Origin: Limnephilus marmoratus
Taxonomy: Eukaryota > Arthropoda > Insecta > Trichoptera > Limnephilidae
Length of the DNA: 64,000 nt
Direction of reading: 5' to 3'
Assembly: GCA_917880885.1 (NCBI GenBank)
Contig: OU862923.1
Span: 21,302,770-21,366,769 of the forward strand
The notes beneath the pieces were generated by a model. The model was not told the DNA's origin. It did not search any database and worked only from the letters and a program-made list of their open reading frames with translations. The stretch's first letter is position 1. Every line of letters begins with the position of its first letter. The translations under genes and the position numbers were made by a program. Shown here piece after piece: positions 51,680 through 61,526 of this stretch.

Positions 51680-52195
51680 TTTGATTTTATTTATTTATTC
51701 GGATTGGTTGATGATACAGCGTAATTCAGAAGGGAGGTTTTTATAGTTTTTTATGGCTTGCAAAATGAAATGATTTTGCATTTGAGTTGTTTTAAAATTA
51801 GGTGTAATAAATTGGTTTCCATTTCTCATTAGTTTGTAAAATTCTTGATATTCTTTGTTATTTTTTCTTTACACATTTTTATAATGGAAGCTTGCTTGAA
51901 AATGTCATTGACATTTGGTACTGGAAACAATTTAAAAGGTGATTCTGTTGAGAAGGTAGATTTTTTGCGAAACTTTTACTGAGTTTAAAATGTTTTTGAA
52001 AGATCCTCCCCAACCTATAATTCCGTAGATAAGTAAAAAATGAACAAGGGCGTAGTCCACATTTTTCGTTATTTTTACATTTAAAATATTTCTTAACCTA
52101 ACAAATATATATATATACATTTCCTCATTCTCTTCACTAGCTCTGAAATGTGACTATTCCATTTCAGGTTTTGATCAATGACCACACCGAGATAT
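51680..52195 (-). pseudogene. LINE RT C-terminal fragment with (TA)n expansion, minus strand
   Basis: Minus strand: IKYLGVVIDQNLKWNSHISE, LVKRMRKCIYI, then after a shift FVRLRNILNVKITKNV, DYALVHFLLIYGIIGWGGSF, KNILNSVKVSQKIYLL. This 'YLGVVID..L.W..HI' plus 'YALVHSLLSYGI..WG' pattern is a typical non-LTR post-RT region, of a different family from the other copies here. The frame breaks exactly at a TATATATATATA run (plus 52103-52117), so microsatellite expansion disrupted it. No catalytic core. Confidence 0.8.
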
Positions 52196-52319
52196 TTAAT
52201 TATGCATGCCCAGTTCTTTTTTACACCTTCCGACTACCTAAGTTTAGCCCTGACGACACTCCTTATATCCTCGTATCAGAAGCCCGTTATGTTTATTATA
52301 AAGTCTGGGATATTTGAAC

Positions 52320-52695
52320 TATTTCAATATGGGAGGCGGTTATGGTTACCATTTATTGGATTACCAACACCCCTGCCATAGGTCACCCTAAGTAGTTCGC
52401 TACGTTGAATGACTTAGTAGGGATACCCTGGTAACTGGTTAGAGGGTTGAGGTTTGTCTAAGTCTTAGCCATGGATGCATTTGCCCAACTACCTTTTTTC
52501 CTCTCCGGCGGGACTTTCTCGGCCCACTGTCTTGCACCGGAATAGAAGGGATGGATTCATACGTTCGTCAATCCTGGACACATTAACTCGCAGATTCCTA
52601 CCCACCCTTCACATTTTTTCTTCCTAGAACTTTCTCTCCTTATTTTCCCCAAAAATACCCTCCATACAGCATCCCCAAAGGTGACATTGGCCATG
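52320..52695 (+). repeat. RepA, diverged plus-strand copy
   Basis: GGGAGGCGGTTATGGTTACC, CACCCCTGCCATAGGTCACC, GAGGTTTGTCTAAGTCTTAG, CACATTAACTCGCAGATTCC and CAGCATCCCCAAAGGTGACA follow the RepA order. The terminal hairpin is mostly lost. Confidence 0.8.
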
Positions 52696-52814
52696 TTGTG
52701 AGTTAGTTACGTTATTTGACAGCAACAATGTTTTTTTAGTATTAATTATTTGGTGTAAAGGGCACTAGCGGTGAACTTTTTTATTGTATTATTTTATTCG
52801 GTATACCTATTTTA

Positions 52815-52862
52815 TATAAAATCCAAACTGCTGTCCAGAAATACGAAGATATTAGAATACTA
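52815..52862 (+). repeat. RTE-like LINE scrap
   Basis: AAAATCCAAACTGCTGTCCAG then AAATACGAAGATATTAG matches the KSRLLSRNTK(L/I)LV coding segment at 16.96 and 50.50 kb. Only ~48 bp remains. Confidence 0.6.
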
Positions 52863-53203
52863 CACGCCAGTGTTAAAAGATTGCGCGTGAAATAGTTTTT
52901 CACGACTGCAGCACCTTGGAGACCTTAGTTTACGGACAGCCCTAGTATATTCGTAGTCTGACATCCAGGTTTTCCAAAATCTCGACTATTTTTTTTTCTA
53001 TTTTTGAATATAACTATCACTTTGTTATATAAAAATGAAACAATACAACTTTTTTTACAATTTTTTTCATTTACAAGTATGTATATATTTATTAATTTTT
53101 TGTGTTGAATTAACTCTATTTTTTCTAATTTAGTTTTAAATTAATTTTAAATTGTTTTTCTTTTGTTCTGCAAGTATTTTAATTTGTATTATCGTGCTAT
53201 CTG

Positions 53204-53611
53204 TTTGACGGCCGACGTGGTCTATGAATAAGTCTCTCGACACGCAATTCGAAGGTCGCGGGATCGAATCCCGGACAAATAAATTTTATTTGTATAATTT
53301 TTGTTTCACAATTATTAATTCATTTGAAATGATGTATAGTATATTTGCGGTACGTTCCAGAGTCGAAGATACTCTTAGTATCGCCCTGGTGTAAGACCAC
53401 CATTCAGAATTGAAACGTTGCTTGAAATGGCATCAGCCTTGTTTGGTGACCAGATCTGAATAGTCAGGTACTTCCCCACCTTCCTCCTCACCATCTCCTA
53501 CCCAACCCCACTACATTCAGCCTCACAACATATCCTAATTGGGCCGTAGTCTCACTGGCTCCAGACGGGAGTAGCTGGAACTCTTGTGAGGAATTCACAT
53601 TAAAAAAAATG
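53204..53611 (+). mobile_element. SINE S2, complete copy
   Basis: The head GACGGCCGACGTGGTCTATG ... GGTCGCGGGATCGAATCCCGG has a good B box (GATCGAATCCC). The body GCGGTACGTTCCAGAGTCGA, CTTAGTATCGCCCTGGTG and ATTCAGAATTGAAACGTTGC is shared with other copies, and CCAGACGGGAGTAGCTGG precedes the ATTCACATTAAAAAAAAT end. The PLE remnant starts immediately after its A-rich tail, so the SINE inserted into or beside that element. Confidence 0.88.
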
Positions 53612-53615
53612 TTTC

Positions 53616-53945
53616 GCTGACGCCGATTGTAATGCTATTTACATTGGAAAGACAGAAAAAATATTCTCAAGTAGATTCAAAGAACATATAAGATGTTTAT
53701 TATATTAATAAAACACTTCTTCAAAATTCGCAGAACATCTCTTAATAAATAAACAGGTCGCACTTGACAACTAAAAAGTCTAAATCATTACATGCGGAAT
53801 AAAAGCGTCTTCGATTAAATTAACTTGAACAATTAGAAATCAATAAACGAACGAATGACACTACTGTAACACTAATTTATGAAGTAAGGAAAATTATTCA
53901 TTCCCCACTTCTCAGTATATTTACGAGACATAAACAACATAACAC
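53616..53945 (+). pseudogene. Penelope-like element GIY-YIG endonuclease remnant
   Basis: Frame 1 reads ADADCNAIYIGKTEKIFSSR then FKEHIRC, i.e. C..AIYIGKT...R..EH, the GIY-YIG core found at the C-terminus of Penelope-like retroelement proteins. After two in-frame stops come SSKFAEHLLINKQVALDN and, shifted, LEQLEINKRTNDTTV, which fit the PLE '(F)aeHL...' and 'L.LLE.LEI.K' downstream pattern. The N-terminal RT is absent. This shows the genome carries PLEs, relevant to the hammerhead-like motifs elsewhere in this window. Confidence 0.82.
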
Positions 53946-54004
53946 ATTTAACTAAGTCAATAGCAGTCACGTCATGATTAAACAATTAAGATCTATAACA
54001 CAAT

Positions 54005-54519
54005 TGTTGGTAAAAGGTTATTTATTTAAGAAAGTAAGTTCACAGATCACATAATATGGTAAAAATAGTCACAATGTATCAATTCACTAATTAACTGAGC
54101 AAGGGATCGGAGGGAACCTTGCCGTTAGGCTTTGGGAACAACAAAAGCTGACTGTGGTTCTGCTTAGAGGGTCGTACCATAGGACGAAGCGCAACTAAGG
54201 CAGCAGTCGGGGGTCTGGTTGGTGCTTTACTTATGGTAGTAGAATACTCCTTAGAGGGTCGTGCCAGAGGACGAAGCGCAACTAAGAGAGCGTACTAGTC
54301 AAGAGCGAGCTGCAGACGAACTGACTAATTTAGGGCGCGCAGCCTGTTATATAGCCCATTCCTTGTTGCGGGGTGTGGTTTATGTAGCGGCTCGAGGGTG
54401 GGAGATGCGCAGACGGCGTCGGCGCATCCTGGTTTGCTTAGGGGTGGGTGGGTGAGCAGGATGGCGCTGTACGGGGGAAAGAGATGGTGTAGTGGCAAGC
54501 GTAAAAACGGCGCGCTACA
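54005..54519 (-). mobile_element. Solo-LTR-like unit, minus strand
   Basis: On the minus strand the unit would start TGTAGCGCGCCGTTTTTAC and end ACCTTTTACCAACA, giving TG...CA ends. It contains a TATA box, a TCAGTT initiator and a downstream AATAAATAA polyadenylation-like signal, in LTR order U3-R-U5. The U3 side is GC-rich, unlike the region. A 30-bp word (CGTCCTNTGGNACGACCCTC region; GTTGCGCTTCGTCC) is duplicated inside. No matching 5-bp target duplication is obvious, and no gag/pol is adjacent, so the class (Gypsy or BEL) is unknown. An alternative is a CpG-rich promoter of an unrecognised transcript. Confidence 0.5.
54308..54357 (-). promoter_or_regulatory. TATA + initiator core promoter
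   Basis: On the minus strand GGGCTATATAACAGG is followed by TAGTCAGTTCG so that the A of TCAGTT lies 31 bp after the first T of TATATAA. This is the classic arthropod spacing for TATA and Inr (TCAKTY). About 28 bp further a GTACG word weakly fits a DPE. It drives the LTR-like unit if functional. Confidence 0.6.
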
Positions 54520-54667
54520 GATCACATTAACTACATCACAATGTACCTACCCCACAAAATAGAGAACCTACGGTCACAATTATTTTATCAGTAAATCGAT
54601 TTAACCGGCAATAAGTCATTTTAGGCACCTTCATAATTGAAATTTGGAATCATATAAATACCTACTC

Positions 54668-54805
54668 GTAAGTCGTCTAAAAGGTCTAACCACAGTTTTA
54701 AAATGGCCTTGTAAACTGAAACAGCTGTCACAATAATAAAATAAAACTAAAATACTTGCAGAACTTAATAATGACATTATTAAATTTAATTTGATTTTAT
54801 TTATT
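54668..54805 (+). repeat. RepD copy 2
   Basis: Diverged match to 12577-12715 (AAGTCGTCTAAAAGG, ACCACAGTTTTAAAATG, GAAACAGCTGTCAC, ACTAAAATACTTGCAGAA, TTAAATTTAATTTG). Confidence 0.55.
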
Positions 54806-54815
54806 TTTTCAAATT

Positions 54816-55465
54816 TATATTTATTTATTTTTTATTTAAGTACATAAAACAGGCATTATGCCCAAAAATTTATATACATAGATGATTTAAATTACAAAAA
54901 TTATAACAAAAATAATATCAGTAATAATTAGCTACTCGTAAATATGCAAAAGTGAATGACGAACAAGAATGAGTAAAAGGTAGAGTACAAAAGAATCACC
55001 AACAATTTATTATTGGTACCTGTGCTGATGGGACAATGATTTAGTAGGTACAATATTTCCTGTCTTTAAATAAAGGGCTTCATCACAATGTCAGCTTTAT
55101 ACGATTGTTGGTAAAATATATTTTTTGAAGTGATTGAATGAGTTATTAAAAATGTCAATTTCATTATTAGAGCAGTGTATAGTGTTATAATGTCTTAATG
55201 TTCGTGGTAAAGGGGAGAAATATCCTGTATTTGTGTGGTAGGTAGATATATAGAAAATATCTTGCATCCTCCTTGTTGAATTCTTGACGGTATGTTATGT
55301 TAATTTGGGATAAAATGTTTGGTGTATCAACTGATGCATGTATAATTTTGTGCAGAAGCGATAAATCAGAAAGTTTCCGTCTTCCTGTCAGAGAGTGTAG
55401 TTTATAGTGTAGAATTCGGTCTTATATATTTAATAATTTATGACTTAGGTATTTTATGGTGTGAC
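54816..55465 (-). pseudogene. LINE C-terminus and 3' UTR, minus strand
   Basis: Minus strand: KLHSLTGRRKLSDLSLLHKI then IHASVDTPNILSQINI, the helical C-terminal region seen in the other LINE fragments ('RRK..DL..L.KI...S.DTP.LL'), then further degraded sequence. The 3' UTR includes GGGCATAATGCC and the copy ends in AAATAAAAAATAAATA at 54816-54840. Heavily mutated with no long frame. Confidence 0.7.
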
Positions 55466-55568
55466 TGTGTAAATGTTATATTCAAATCTTTTTTGTCCCA
55501 TTTATCTACATCCAAAAATGATATCACATTGTTGAACTAATTGCTGCACATGTCGTACAACTATTTGA

Positions 55569-55700
55569 CTAGCTGTCCCAGCTTTGTGTTTAGAATATAC
55601 CACGTGTTCAGCCAACGGCGCGTATATAGAAGTGGCATAAACCTATGCATATTACACTAACTCTGATCGTATAGATAACTAAACAATGGACAAAGCTTCA
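55569..55700 (-). mobile_element. Helitron 3'-end-like fragment, minus strand
   Basis: ACTAGCTGTCCCAGCTTTGTG at 55568 is the complement of a Helitron terminus CTAG with preceding GCTGGGACAG, close to the GGGTCAGCTAG ends in this window. The other end was not found, so the extent is a guess. Confidence 0.45.
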
Positions 55701-55998
55701 AGTGAAATCCCGCCAGTGTATGGAATATTGGATCTTATCAATTAATTATTCGCAGGCGTTTGTGCTCACCATTCAATAAGATTTAACTGCAGATGGATTA
55801 TGTAAATTAGTTATTGTGGTTCACGAGAAAGTTGCTGGAACATAGACTCAGATTATCAATATCGTTGTGATGCCCCATTGCTAATCTTCTCCAAACCCCT
55901 CCCCGGGTAGATACCTACTCTTTGTGACCATGAAGCAGGCAAAGAAAACGGTTATAATTCACAGTAAGAATACCAAATTAAGATTTAATTATAATTTA

Positions 55999-56505
55999 AT
56001 AGCGGCATGCGTTGCAATCCCACTTCATAAAGTTTTTTTTCCCCTGCCTGTCCTTTCCCACTCGTCCCGTTCCCCGTTCCCCTTCCGCCTCCCCTTCCAC
56101 CCCCGCCTCCCCTTCCCCTCAAGCGTTCCCACTCCGACTCCCCTCTCCTGCTTCCTCCACCCGCGAACCCTCCTTCCAAAGTCCCCTCCCCCCTCCCGCA
56201 TTCCATACATTCAGTTCCGGTACATTCAATTTTCAAACAGCTCGTGTGCCACCTGTTGCAATTTTTTCTACAAATTTCATAATGCCAGACTCACCAGTAT
56301 GTATAGAAAATTTGGCGGGCATGCGCACATCAAATCCCCAAAGTTTCATCGCAATCGGATGAATGGTTAGCAACGCATAATTTCATGAGACCAGAGCTCA
56401 CTAGTGTAGGTATGTAGAAACCATCGCACATCAAATCCCCAAAGTTTTATCGCAATCGGATAAATAGTTTAGCAACGCATAGAACACCCACATATATATA
56501 CAATT
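55999..56505 (-). mobile_element. Helitron HelA variant with 108-bp units, minus strand
   Basis: In plus orientation: GCGGCATGCGTTGCAATCCC, a ~170-bp C/T tract, GTACATTCAATTTTCAAACA, GCTCGTGTGCCACCTGTTGC, AATTTCATAATGCCAG, then two subterminal units (CCCCAAAGTTTCATCGCAAT near 56335, CCCCAAAGTTTTATCGCAAT near 56437), ending AACGCATAGAACACCC, ATATATATAC. This links the C/T-rich half (28.5, 38.2 kb) with the repeated module (6.7, 16.4 kb) as one family. The CTAG end is lost. The plus frames of 116 and 148 codons are artefacts. Confidence 0.75.
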
Positions 56506-57360
56506 AACAAAGGATATTTAGATTTATACAAATATTAATTATTAATATAATTTCAAATTTAAAAAAAAATTCATAAAACCCGTGATTTCTTTTTTAAAAA
56601 TAACTTCTACATAAATTTGCTAATCCATCTGAAAAACCAATCTGAAAAAAAATATTAAAATCGTAATTCTCAAAATTGAGAATGACCTAAAAAAATCCTT
56701 CAGTAACTACTCACCTACTAACAAGGACTTACTATGTACAAAGTTAACTTACCTTTTTAAATTACTTTTGGCAAAGTGCCCAAGGCTTGTGGTATCTACT
56801 GCCATAATTTAATTAGCTTGGTACTTTGACCAGATGTGCGTACTAACACTTAGTGAGGTAGCACTTTAGATAATGGCCTATATTTTTATCGTAGCAATTT
56901 GCAACGTTACCAAGCTTGGTAATATCTTGTGATCCACCCTTTTGGTGACATCCCTTCTCGCTATTCACCCTTTAAGCAAGCCATTTATCTAGTCAGTTTC
57001 TTCAAGTTTTTGCATTTTTTACACCCGATGAATAACCAAATGATCTCTTGGAATATTTTATCCACCTCTGAATAAGGTCGGGGGTATGTTATATCTTACA
57101 GGTCGCTGACGAATCAGAAATCTACCTTTCTAGGTCAAATCGTTGACCTTAAAGTAATGCAGTTTCGTACCGGAAGAACGATGCATAATATTAAGATGAA
57201 GCCAGTTTTCATCCATCGAGGTTAAAGTTTTTTCCTTTCTTGCTCACTTCACAAAAATAAAAATAAATTATCTCTAAACCATATTAAAGAATAGTTTTAT
57301 AAAAGTATCTTTAAATGTATCATTTTAGATTAGCACTGTCGGTATCGAACCATCTGTGAC
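56506..57360. other. Unannotated stretch
   Basis: No feature recognised. Confidence 0.4.
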
Positions 57361-57361
57361 T

Positions 57362-58113
57362 TCTTATATATAAAAATCTCGTGTCACGGTGTTTCTGGTC
57401 ACACTCCTCCGAAACGGCTTGACCGATTTTTATGAAATTTTTTATGTATATTTGGTAGGAATAAGAATAGGTTTTAAAGTATATTTCATACCGCTAGGTG
57501 ATTAGGGTGTCCCTATCCAGAAAAAGAACTGTTTTTTGACATTTTTATTTATTTATTTAATTTTCTTATTTGGCATTAAAAAATACCTATAACCCCAAAT
57601 TTTAACCCTCCTACCCCCACCCTCCCATTTTTGAATCGCGTTTTTAGTATTTTTGTATGAACAAATTTAACCGTCTTTCGTATTTCAAACAGCACGAAAT
57701 TATTTATGTTGTTGATTGACAGATGGCACTACGTCCGCCTCATCGAGCTTTCATCCACACATGTGCAAGACATTCACGAGAAGCGTCGCGTCATTTCGAT
57801 ATTTCATTCGGCATCATCTTCTCGCGTGGACAAACCATCGAGCTTATTTGTGTTGGCTAAAGACGGACTGACAAAAAATATCATACACTCAATTGCTCTT
57901 CGAAATTCATATCGATTTTCTTTATTTCATTTTCCTACTTTAGTTTGTGTTTTTGGTTTTTATCGGCGGTCATCGTCTACGGCGCTCCATTCCTCTTTCT
58001 GTCATAGATCCCATCCCCACACACTTACAATACATTCGTTATTTTTTATTTAACATCCAAAATATTCAATAGAAATAATCTATATGCCAAAACAAGTTTG
58101 TCGGGTCAGCTAG
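57362..58113 (+). mobile_element. Helitron HelC, 752 bp
   Basis: It begins TCTTATATATAAAAATCTCG and ends TTTGTCGGGTCAGCTAG before a T (58114). The 5' region GTGTCACGGTGTTTCTGG, CTCCGAAACGGCTTGACCGA is a common start of insect Helitron-like elements. An AAAC..GTTT hairpin precedes the terminus. The interior carries a 115-codon open frame (57706-58053) over a GC-richer segment (GCACTACGTCCGCCTCATCG) that could be a captured fragment of unknown origin. No Rep/helicase. Confidence 0.75.
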
Positions 58114-58214
58114 TTTCCTTATAATTTCAAACTTCTATCAACAAGCACCTGCATAGTTTAGTTTCATTTAAGTTTTCAGATTTGTCTTATTTATTATTAA
58201 GGTTATGATAAGGT

Positions 58215-58295
58215 ATAAGGTACGGTCGCATTTAGGAACCCAGGACCTTAGCCTTGCTGGAGCTCTTCTCTAACCACTAAGCTAATTCGACCCTA
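58215..58295 (-). repeat. SINE S3 tRNA-like head, minus strand
   Basis: Minus strand: GGTCGAATTAGCTTAGTGGT, TAGAG, GAGCTCCAGCAAGG, GGTCCTGGGTTCCTAAATGC, GACC. It has an A box TAGCTTAGTGGT and a B-box region GGTCCTGGGTTCC, a 72-nt tRNA-like length, and terminal GGTCG/CGACC-like pairing. The intact anticodon arm of a real tRNA is not convincing, and the S3 body appears ~230 bp away in inverse orientation. Confidence 0.6.
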
Positions 58296-58499
58296 TCCCC
58301 TTCAATCATATTTCTGTATCATACTTCGACTTAGAACCACCAAAATTATCTTCATTTTCCAAACGCATATGTTTATTGGCTTTTATATCTTTATGTATGA
58401 TTGTAAGATTTAATCCGAACTAAATTAAACATTAAAACAATAGTGTCTTGGCCATTTTTTTTAATGTGCGACATCTATTGACTTTTCTACAAGTCAACG

Positions 58500-58615
58500 A
58501 TGAATATTTTTATTAATCCTAGATGCGACCGAATCTTTTTCTGTTTTTCTAGTTAAATTTTCGTTTGAGAGTCACTAATATCGTCTTCAATGATTAAATA
58601 ATTTATAATTTGAGG
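58500..58615 (+). repeat. SINE S3 body, plus strand
   Basis: GATGCGACCGAATCTTTTTC, TGTTTTTCTAGTTAAATTTT, CGTTTGAGAGTCACTAATAT, CGTCTTCAATGATTAAAT match the S3 bodies at 30.0 and 30.6 kb. With the reversed head at 58.2 kb this is another inverted SINE pair. Confidence 0.6.
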
Positions 58616-58920
58616 TTTTACTGATTAAGTTATTAAAAAAATAAGAAAATACCTAAATAATAAAATTTCGTTCCTCGCTCTTTGTTTGATCTCATTTTCA
58701 GTATACTGTAAAATGCATGAACGTTATTAGCATAATAACATTTGCATACAGCCAGTGCCGGACTAAGACATGCTTAAACTAATTTCTGTTGACTGAAGCG
58801 CCGAGTTAGTTTGTCTATTCTAAACCAACCATAATCGTCGGACTCGCCCATTCGCTCGTTTACTGTGTGGTAATTCGATCAATGAACCAGCAATCACTAG
58901 GTGATCGGCACACGACAGAT

Positions 58921-59482
58921 TATTATTACACAAATAATGTCATCCTGCGGTTTCGTAAAATATTTTACATTTCAAATATTTTTTAAATTCGCATTTAGAT
59001 GACAACCCCTTTTACCTAGCTCACGAGTGCAGCATCCCATCTCCCACACCCCTTAATCCGCCACTGTAAGCATACACGTCACATTAATCATATTCTATCA
59101 TTATCACAGCTGCCTCTCTTGTCTGTATGAAGGATAGTCCTACATTATTATGGTTATAAAATTCACAATCCCCCATAAAGACCCCCACACTTGTTGTAGA
59201 CTATTATTACACAAATAATGTCATCCTGCGGTTTCGTAAAATATTTTACATTTCAAATATTTTTTAAATTCGCATTTAGATGACAACCCCTTTTACCTAG
59301 CTCACGAGTGCAGCATCCCATTTCCCACACCCCTTAATCCGCCACTGTAAGCATACACGTCACATTAATCATATTCTATCATTATCACAGCTGCCTCTCT
59401 TGTCTGTATGAAGGATAGTCCTACATTATTATGGTTATAAAATCCACAATCCCCCATAAAGACCCCCACACTTGGTGTAGAC
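58921..59482 (+). repeat. 281-bp perfect-phase tandem duplication
   Basis: TATTATTACACAAATAATGT begins at 58921 and again at 59202. The 281-bp copies differ at about three positions (CATCTCC/CATTTCC, AATTCACAA/AATCCACAA, TTGTTGT/TTGGTGT), i.e. ~99% identity. There is no ORF or TE feature inside. Either a recent duplication or an assembly artefact. Confidence 0.95.
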
Positions 59483-59655
59483 TGCTTGGCTCTTCTGGCT
59501 ACGTGGGTAATTTATTACTGTAGCTAGGGATATCTGACAGGTGCATTTTCCTGGTAAAGACATAAAAATAACACTTTTAATGGATATTTGTTTGGGGTTC
59601 TTCTGCTTTCCAATTTACTTACTCTTAGATGTGATTATCATCAAAACGTTGACAC

Positions 59656-60430
59656 ATTTATTTATTTATTTATTAATTTACGGACAACAGTCCATTAAAA
59701 ACATAATAATAACACGAATAAAAAAACAAAGATGACAGTGAAGAGAGAACACATAAAAATTAATAGCAATGACAATATAAAATGTAAAAAGTACATATAG
59801 AGACACTACAAGTCAAAGCATGAAGAAGCATTTAAATATTGCGTATCGACTGCCGAAATTCATTTAGTTTTACACCAAAAAAATCAATGCTTTGACTTGC
59901 ATTGACAAGTCTCGATATACTGGATAAGGGGGAATGGTAACGTAATTAGTAGAATGTTGATTGAGGAACAGCAATTCATTATTTCGAAGCCTACGGGAAG
60001 GGATATTAAACTGGATGAGTTGTAACAATGCAGGTGTATCAGTAATACTATTGATAATCTTAAATATGCAAATTAGATCAGAGTCCTTTCTACGTTTTTC
60101 TAAAGAAGACATGTTTAAAATGTGTTCAATTTCATCATATGAGTACTTGCCTCTTTCAAGACCCAACCTCCAAGCAATTCCTCTTAGGAAACGATGTTGT
60201 ACGGATTCGACGTGACAAATGTGGACAGCATAGAAAGGAGACCAAATTACACTTGCATATTCAAGGTGAGGGCGAACCAGCGAACAGTAAAGAGTTTTAA
60301 GTGTACTTATATGTTTGAAGTCAGAGGTAATTCTATGAATGAAACCGAGTAGTTTAAGTGATTTATTTACGATATTATTAACAAACACACATATTTATAA
60401 CTGGCATGTTCTGCAAAATGATCAATTTTA
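59656..60430 (-). pseudogene. LINE RT C-terminal fragment with 3' UTR, minus strand
   Basis: The 172-codon minus-strand frame (59870-60388) reads NKSLKLLGFIHRITSDFK, LVRPHLEYASVIWSPFYA, VESVQHRFLRGIAWRLG, LEKRRKDSDLICIFKIINS and TDTPALLQLIQFNIPSR, the standard LINE post-RT region. The reading extends upstream to about 60430 with FAEHASYKYV. A ~190-bp 3' UTR and (TAAA)n at 59656-59680 close the copy. RT motifs are absent; otherwise it is little damaged. Confidence 0.87.
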
Positions 60431-61526
60431 ACCTTTTTTCAGCGTTCGGTTTGTAAATTACCCGCCCTCATTAAAAAAAATCATACCTCCGATTTTAAAC
60501 ATGGAGACATATAAACTGCTAGTATTGTTAGAGAGCCATTAAACGCATCTATATTTGACCATTCATCCCATATTTTTAGGATTCATAAAAGAAAATTATA
60601 AACATGTGAATTCTGCGTGTTATTTACTTTTAAATTACCGTATGTGGTAGATACCTATTTGGAAAATATAAAAATTATAACTTCTGTATGTTGTCTATGG
60701 CTTAGAGCGGATGTTTTCAAGTTGGCTGAAATGTGGCCAAAAATGCTCCAGTGATTAACAAGGTTAGGAAATATAAATTTCGAATTCAAACTTTGTTGCT
60801 TGAAATATTCTCAGCTAGGTTACCAGATCTGCTGCATACCATCTTCTTCGTCATTTTATTCCACCTGATAACTTCTTCCAAGGTGCCATGGACTCGCTTC
60901 TCGGCACAAGAGTTTCACTCCGCTTCGCGCAGTGAATCTCTTGTGTCACATAAAAGAAACTTCCAAAGTTAGCAAATCATTTCTGGTACCTTTTTTTACG
61001 CATTGATTTAGGACTCTGAACACGATTTATAACCTTAAAATCCAATTCAGTAACAAGCGATCGATAATGTAAATTTTGAAATATGTACGAAATGCCTTAT
61101 TTCTAGTAAAAATTCAATTTTGTTTTACATTTTTTCGTTCAGTAATTGGATGGTTCAGTTTCCAAAACACCTTCGTCAAAGGTTTGTCGTGCCTGAACTG
61201 GTTGTTCCATCGGAATCGTAAACAGTGATGCCCGGACGTATATATATCCCAAAATGCTACAGCTTGGCTGATTATCCCGGCCCGGGATTATAATACTATC
61301 CCGGTGTTTCCGTGAGATTGATTAAACTGCCGGCCTTGATGTGGAATATGAGAGATTGGTCATTGCCGGGCCATCACGACCTCGGGAATGAATAATTGTA
61401 CTTGGAAAATGTAATCGCCTTGACTTATATAGATTATTTAATGAACATATCATAGATTATTTAAAGGATATATCATAGATTATTAATTTAATGAACAACA
61501 CGTTGATTTTAAGGCTATAAAAATTC
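60431..61526. other. Unannotated stretch with a hairpin at 60903-60948
   Basis: GGCACAAGAGTTTCACTCCGC and GCGCAGTGAATCTCTTGTGTC form an imperfect 21-bp stem with a 3-nt loop (TTC). Around 61260-61400 is a GC-richer patch with several CCCGG words (CCCGGCCCGGGATTATAA). No ORF was supported. Confidence 0.5.

Noticed and set aside
55924..56370. 148-codon plus-strand open frame
   Set aside because: Same Helitron pyrimidine tract artefact, with no domain.
57706..58053. 115-codon open frame as a host gene
   Set aside because: Internal to a Helitron, no recognisable domain or conserved motif; kept only as a possible captured fragment.
58215..58295. Functional tRNA gene
   Set aside because: Matches the S3 SINE head; no clean cloverleaf or terminator, and S3 body sequence is nearby.
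58921..59482. CRISPR-like or LTR pair interpretation of the direct repeats
   Set aside because: Only two adjoining 281-bp copies with no spacer, no TG...CA ends and no short palindromic repeats: a simple tandem duplication.
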